The notes under the pieces are model-generated. The model was not told the DNA's origin, ran no database searches, and was given only the letters and a program-made list of their open reading frames with translations. Of a stretch of DNA of 10,150 nt, positions 6,919-10,150 are shown one piece after another. Position 1 is the first letter of the stretch, and each line of letters begins with the position of its first letter. Source of the stretch: Candidatus Delongbacteria bacterium. GTDB lineage: Bacteria; Delongbacteria; UBA4055. Location: assembly GCA_027858795.1 (NCBI GenBank), contig JAQICF010000195.1, positions 1 through 10,150 of the forward strand, read 5' to 3'. The position numbers and the translations under genes are program-made.

Positions 6919-8775
6919 ATGCCGCAAATAGTTTTAGGTATATCAGCATATTATCATGATAGTTCAGCAGCTCTTATAATTGATGGTGAAATAATTTCCG
7001 CTGTACATGAAGAAAGATTCACAAGGAAGAAGCAGGATCCTTCATTTCCGGTTAAATCAATTGAGTATATTCTTTCTTCTACAGGGATAAAGATCGAAGA
7101 TCTGACAGCTGTTGTTTTTTATGAAAAACCTTATCTAAAATTTGAAAGATTATTAGAAACTTATCATGAATTTTTCCCAAAGGGTTTAAAAAGTTTCAGC
7201 TCTTCAATACCAGTTTGGATAAAAGAAAAATTATTCATGACCGGAACGATAAAGAAGGAATTAGCTAAATTTGGAAAAATAGATAATATAAAATTTTTGT
7301 ACAGTGAGCATCATTTATCTCATGCTGCAAGTGCATTCTACCCTTCACCTTTTGAAGATGCGGCTATTTTAACGATTGATGGCGTTGGTGAAAGAGCAAC
7401 TTCTATCATAGCTCACGGGACAGGGAATAGTATAAAGTTACTTAAAGAACTACATTTCCCACACTCTGTTGGTTTGTTATATTCGGCTTTTACATATTTT
7501 TGTGGTTTCAGAGTGAATAGCGGTGAGTATAAACTGATGGGTTTAGCTCCTTATGGAGATCCGAATTCCGAACAAACAAAAAACTATATCAAGATTATCA
7601 AAGATAAACTTGTTGATATTAAAGATGATGGTTCAATACTCCTTAATATGGATTATTTCAATTATGCGACTGGTCTTAGAATGATCAATGAGAAAAAATG
7701 GAAAGAACTTTTCAGTATGGAAACCAAAGATCCTGAAACAGAGATCACTCAAGAGTATATGGATATAGCTTTAGCAATTCAGTTGGTAACTGAAGAAATT
7801 TTCCTAAAAATGGCAAGACATGCAAAAGAGATTACCGGATCTAAAAATATTGTTCTTGCAGGTGGTGTTGCTTTGAATAGTGTTGCTAACGGGAAGTTAC
7901 TTAAAGAGAAAGTGTTCGAAAATATTTGGGTTCAACCTGCCTCGGGTGATGCTGGAGGAGCTTTAGGTGCTGCATTAGCATATTATTACACAGAAAATGA
8001 TATGCCAAGGAAGATTGTTTATCCTGATAGTATGAAAGGAGCATATCTCGGACCGGAATATACCAACGATCAAATTGAAAATATTCTGAAGAAATACAAT
8101 GTGAAGTCAAAGTTTTACGATAATTCTAATGATCTCGCCAAAATTTCAGCTCAGCATCTTGATCAAGGAAAAGTAATTGGTTGGTATCAGGGCAGAATGG
8201 AATTTGGGCCAAGAGCATTGGGAAATAGAAGCATTCTAGGCGATGCTCGTAAGGCTGAAATGCAGAAGAGAATGAATCTAAAGATAAAGTACAGAGAAGG
8301 ATTCAGGCCTTTTGCACCATCAGTATTGGAAGAAGATATTCAGGAATATTTTGAGATAGATATTCCAAGTCCATATATGCTTAATGTAGTTCCTGTTGTT
8401 GAGAAAAGAAGAAGCAGTTTGCCAGATAATTATTATAAGAAACCTTTGTATGAACGACTTTATTTCGAGAGATCAGATATTCCTGCAGTAACCCATATAG
8501 ATTATTCTGCAAGATTACAAAGCGTCAATAAAGATGTGAACTTCAGGTATTGGGAACTCATCAACGAGTTTAAAAAATTGACAGGTTACGGAGTTATAAT
8601 TAACACAAGCTTTAATGTCCGAGGTGAGCCAATTATCGAATCTCCTGAAGATGCTCTGTCATGCTTTATGAGAACTGAAATGGATTACCTTGTTCTGGGA
8701 AATCATATTGTTTGTAAAGCTGAAGTTAATCCTGAACTGCAGAAAAAATTTAAAAAAGAATTTAAACCGGATTAA
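6919..8775 (+). CDS. O-carbamoyltransferase, NodU/CmcH/TobZ family
   Basis: 618 residues, full length for the family. Family members use carbamoyl phosphate and ATP, via carbamoyl-adenylate, to carbamoylate a hydroxyl of a sugar or natural product in the cytoplasm. The N-terminal Kae1-like domain opens LGISAYYHDSSAAL (6-19). Metal ligands resembling TobZ His114, His118, Asp137 and Asp338 are His131, His135 (SEHHLSHA), Asp154 (LTIDGVGE) and Asp344 (SGDAGGALG); the His135-Asp154 spacing equals that recalled for TobZ. The C-terminal YrdC-like domain (about 395-600) has GRMEFGPRALGNRSIL (425-440), YREGFRPFAPS (458-468) and NTSFNVRGEPI (562-572). All expected motifs are intact. The acceptor cannot be read from sequence; neighbouring glycosyltransferase and SGNH genes suggest an envelope glycan. 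Last gene of the operon; its 3' end overlaps the convergent transporter gene by 14 bases. AGGA lies 7 bases before the ATG. Confidence 0.95.
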   Translation: MPQIVLGISAYYHDSSAALIIDGEIISAVHEERFTRKKQDPSFPVKSIEYILSSTGIKIEDLTAVVFYEKPYLKFERLLETYHEFFPKGLKSFSSSIPVWIKEKLFMTGTIKKELAKFGKIDNIKFLYSEHHLSHAASAFYPSPFEDAAILTIDGVGERATSIIAHGTGNSIKLLKELHFPHSVGLLYSAFTYFCGFRVNSGEYKLMGLAPYGDPNSEQTKNYIKIIKDKLVDIKDDGSILLNMDYFNYATGLRMINEKKWKELFSMETKDPETEITQEYMDIALAIQLVTEEIFLKMARHAKEITGSKNIVLAGGVALNSVANGKLLKEKVFENIWVQPASGDAGGALGAALAYYYTENDMPRKIVYPDSMKGAYLGPEYTNDQIENILKKYNVKSKFYDNSNDLAKISAQHLDQGKVIGWYQGRMEFGPRALGNRSILGDARKAEMQKRMNLKIKYREGFRPFAPSVLEEDIQEYFEIDIPSPYMLNVVPVVEKRRSSLPDNYYKKPLYERLYFERSDIPAVTHIDYSARLQSVNKDVNFRYWELINEFKKLTGYGVIINTSFNVRGEPIIESPEDALSCFMRTEMDYLVLGNHIVCKAEVNPELQKKFKKEFKPD

Positions 8776-9661
8776 TCCTATCTTTTCTATTGTTGTGATA
8801 AAATACTGTGACCGCTGATAAAATAATTATCAACCCTCCAATGATACTTGTAATATCCGAAATTTCATCCCAGAGAAAATATCCTATTAATGCAGAGAAA
8901 ATAATTCCTGTATAAGTATAAATTGAAACTTCAGAAGCTTTTGCATATCTATAGGCATGAGTTAGACCTATCTGACCGATAGATGCTGTAAGTCCAACTC
9001 CTAAAAGCATCATCCATTGCTCCGAATTAGGATAAATGAAAGTAGGTATCATAAAAGGAAGAGATCCTACCATCGAGAAAAGTGAAAAGTAAAAAATAAT
9101 AGTTTCGGGTTTTTCTTTATCTCTTAGAAACCTTACAAAAGTATAAGCAGCTCCTGCCATAATAGCAGCTCCAAAAGCTCCCAAAGCGGGAAGCATAGAA
9201 TAATCAAATTTTGGCTTAATTACCATTACAGCACCGATCAAAGCAATAAATATTGTTGACATTTGAAGCTTTGATAATTTCTCTTTAAGAAATAAAAATG
9301 CAAATAGAGAAACGAATATTGGTGAAGTTCTATTCAGCATCTGGGAATCAGCAAGGTATAATTTAGACAAAGCATAAAAATGGAAAGCCACACCGAGTAA
9401 ACCAAATACAGATCTGATTAATAGGAATTTTTGATTTTCCATCTTTCCAAATATTAATCTTAAATAACCCTTTTTTCTTTGTACAGAATATTTGTAAGAG
9501 AAACTTAAAACCATAAAAGCAATAATCATGCTTATTGTATTTCTAAAAAAAACTTTTTCAGCAACTGGAAAATCACCTAAAGCCTTAACGAATGCACCCA
9601 TAAATGAAAATGATAAGGTTGAGGTTAAAATAAATGTTAGTGCTTTAGTTCTATCTTTCAT
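8762..9661 (-). CDS. EamA/DMT-superfamily transporter
   Basis: 299 residues, the usual length for a ten-helix drug/metabolite transporter made of two EamA repeats (about 6-150 and 160-290). The first repeat has the typical early FMGAFVKAL and RNTISM stretch, and ends with RTSPIFVSLFAFLFLKEKLS (114-133) followed by GAVMVIKP. The second shows AIMAGAAYTFVRFLRD and YTGIIFSALIGYFLWDE (251-267), then a final helix and a charged tail. Family members export or import small metabolites such as amino acids, purines or sugars; sequence does not tell which. It is transcribed towards the carbamoylation operon, so it is probably not part of it. A candidate promoter lies upstream at 9694-9724; no good Shine-Dalgarno precedes the ATG at 9659-9661. 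Confidence 0.93.
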   Translation of the reverse strand: MKDRTKALTFILTSTLSFSFMGAFVKALGDFPVAEKVFFRNTISMIIAFMVLSFSYKYSVQRKKGYLRLIFGKMENQKFLLIRSVFGLLGVAFHFYALSKLYLADSQMLNRTSPIFVSLFAFLFLKEKLSKLQMSTIFIALIGAVMVIKPKFDYSMLPALGAFGAAIMAGAAYTFVRFLRDKEKPETIIFYFSLFSMVGSLPFMIPTFIYPNSEQWMMLLGVGLTASIGQIGLTHAYRYAKASEVSIYTYTGIIFSALIGYFLWDEISDITSIIGGLIIILSAVTVFYHNNRKDRINPV

Positions 9662-9693
9662 TCTATCAATTGGCTTACGTTATTAATTTAAAG

Positions 9694-9724
9694 GAAAGGT
9701 ATTAAAGAGTAATTTTCAAGTCAA
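9694..9724 (-). promoter_or_regulatory. Candidate Bacteroidota-type promoter for the DMT transporter
   Basis: On the minus strand TTGACT (9719-9724) is followed by TACCTTTC (9694-9701), a 7-of-8 match to TAnnTTTG. Exactly 20 bases separate the TTG from the TA, the same spacing as in the opposing ferredoxin promoter. Transcription would start near 9688, leaving a leader of about 27 bases. Motif-based only. Confidence 0.4.
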
Positions 9725-9772
9725 GTTATCATTTTATGCATTAATAACAATATTTATTGGATGAAAAATATA

Positions 9773-9803
9773 TTGACAAAGAATTATAATTTAATTAATT
9801 TTG
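9773..9803 (+). promoter_or_regulatory. Candidate Bacteroidota-type promoter for the ferredoxin gene
   Basis: TTGACA (9773-9778) and TAATTTTG (9796-9803) match the -33 TTG and -7 TAnnTTTG elements of the Bacteroidota primary sigma factor, with 20 bases between TTG and TA. A perfect TATAAT at 9785-9790 is only 6 bases from TTGACA, too close to pair with it as a sigma-70 promoter. Transcription would start near 9808, about 40 bases before the ferredoxin ATG. Confidence 0.5.
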
Positions 9804-9849
9804 TCTCATGAATGAAAAAACAATAAAATTAGTTAACTAGGAGAGTAAA

Positions 9850-10017
9850 ATGGCTCATGTAATTAGTGACGCTTGTGTAGCATGTGGTGCTTGTGTACCT
9901 GAATGTCCAGTAGATTGTATTAAAGAAGGTGATATCTATGTAATAGACGCTGAAGCTTGTATCGATTGTGGTGCTTGTGCAGCAGTTTGTCCTTCAGACG
10001 CTATTTCACCTGAGTAA
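9850..10017 (+). CDS. fdx: 2[4Fe-4S] ferredoxin, clostridial type
   Basis: A 55-residue cytoplasmic electron carrier, the same size as classical clostridial ferredoxins. Two CxxCxxCxxxCP motifs bind two [4Fe-4S] clusters: Cys9/12/15 with Cys19, and Cys37/40/43 with Cys47. The two halves (from residues 1 and 29) are visibly similar, as expected from internal duplication. Cys23 is an additional cysteine not needed for either motif. The sequence is rich in Asp and Glu with one Lys, typical of a low-potential acidic ferredoxin. AGGAG (9839-9843) lies 6 bases before the ATG, the strongest ribosome site in the window. It has its own promoter candidate and appears monocistronic; no clear terminator follows. 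A natural partner is the pyruvate:ferredoxin oxidoreductase at the left end; the pairing is inference. Confidence 0.96.
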   Translation: MAHVISDACVACGACVPECPVDCIKEGDIYVIDAEACIDCGACAAVCPSDAISPE

Positions 10018-10044
10018 AAACACAATAAATTATGTATTACGTCG

Positions 10045-10150
10045 TCAGATTGATTTTTCTACGAAGTCACTTAGGTACCTAAGCTCCTTCTTGAAAATAT
10101 AAATCTTCCTTGTTCTACACATTTCTTGTATTTTTATCAAGTGAAAGTAT
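10045..10150 (-). CDS. Possible C-terminal end of a minus-strand gene, cut by window edge
   Basis: On the minus strand one frame is open from the right edge to a TGA at 10045-10047, giving 34 residues with a basic, mixed-hydrophobic character (ending ELRYLSDFVEKSI). It would converge on the ferredoxin gene. I recognise no family. An open run of this length arises by chance fairly often even in AT-rich DNA, so this is only a candidate. A perfect 14-bp palindrome, CTTAGGTACCTAAG (10070-10083), lies within it. Confidence 0.22.
   Translation of the reverse strand, partial: YFHLIKIQEMCRTRKIYIFKKELRYLSDFVEKSI

Noticed and set aside
5297..8775. Saxitoxin or other toxin biosynthesis cluster
   Set aside because: Only the carbamoyltransferase-associated families are shared; no polyketide synthase, amidinotransferase or tailoring oxygenase is present.
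8769..8778. GGATTAATCC palindrome as a bidirectional terminator
   Set aside because: With a minimal loop only about three base pairs remain, too weak to terminate despite the adjacent A/T-rich runs.
9785..9790. TATAAT as a sigma-70 -10 box for the ferredoxin gene
   Set aside because: Only 6 bases separate it from TTGACA, and no other -35-like hexamer sits 16-18 bases upstream; the TAATTTTG element fits better.

Overview
The window is AT-rich DNA from an anaerobic or fermentative bacterium. It holds an almost complete pyruvate:ferredoxin oxidoreductase and a clostridial-type 2[4Fe-4S] ferredoxin. Two facing promoters near the right end fit the TTG / TAnnTTTG pattern of Bacteroidota and relatives, and a palindromic repeat of a kind I associate with that part of the tree lies between genes. 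I therefore lean towards the FCB supergroup (Bacteroidota, Ignavibacteria or a related candidate phylum). No rRNA, tRNA or other phylogenetic marker is present, so this is tentative.

Layout. Bases 1-3345 are pyruvate:ferredoxin oxidoreductase (nifJ type), cut at its 5' end by the window edge. It is followed by a short inverted repeat, a textbook intrinsic terminator and a palindromic repeat of about 100 bp (3360-3539). Bases 3592-8775 are a tight five-gene plus-strand operon: a membrane GT-C glycosyltransferase-like protein with four C-terminal TPRs, a membrane-anchored SGNH hydrolase, an SxtJ-like membrane protein, a 49-residue DUF5989-type membrane protein, and a NodU/CmcH/TobZ-family O-carbamoyltransferase. 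A minus-strand EamA/DMT transporter (8762-9661) converges on the operon with a 14-bp overlap. A divergent promoter region (9662-9849) separates it from the ferredoxin gene (9850-10017). A weak minus-strand reading frame runs off the right edge.

How the genes fit together. The oxidoreductase decarboxylates pyruvate to acetyl-CoA and reduces a low-potential ferredoxin; the small ferredoxin encoded here is a plausible acceptor. The central operon is the most interesting part. Its carbamoyltransferase, SxtJ-like protein, tiny DUF5989 protein and SGNH hydrolase correspond in kind to the sxtI, sxtJ, sxtK and sxtL genes of the cyanobacterial saxitoxin cluster. Here they sit beside a TMTC-like glycosyltransferase and no toxin-biosynthesis genes. 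My inference is a general module for O-carbamoylation of a glycan or glycoprotein at the cell envelope, not toxin synthesis.
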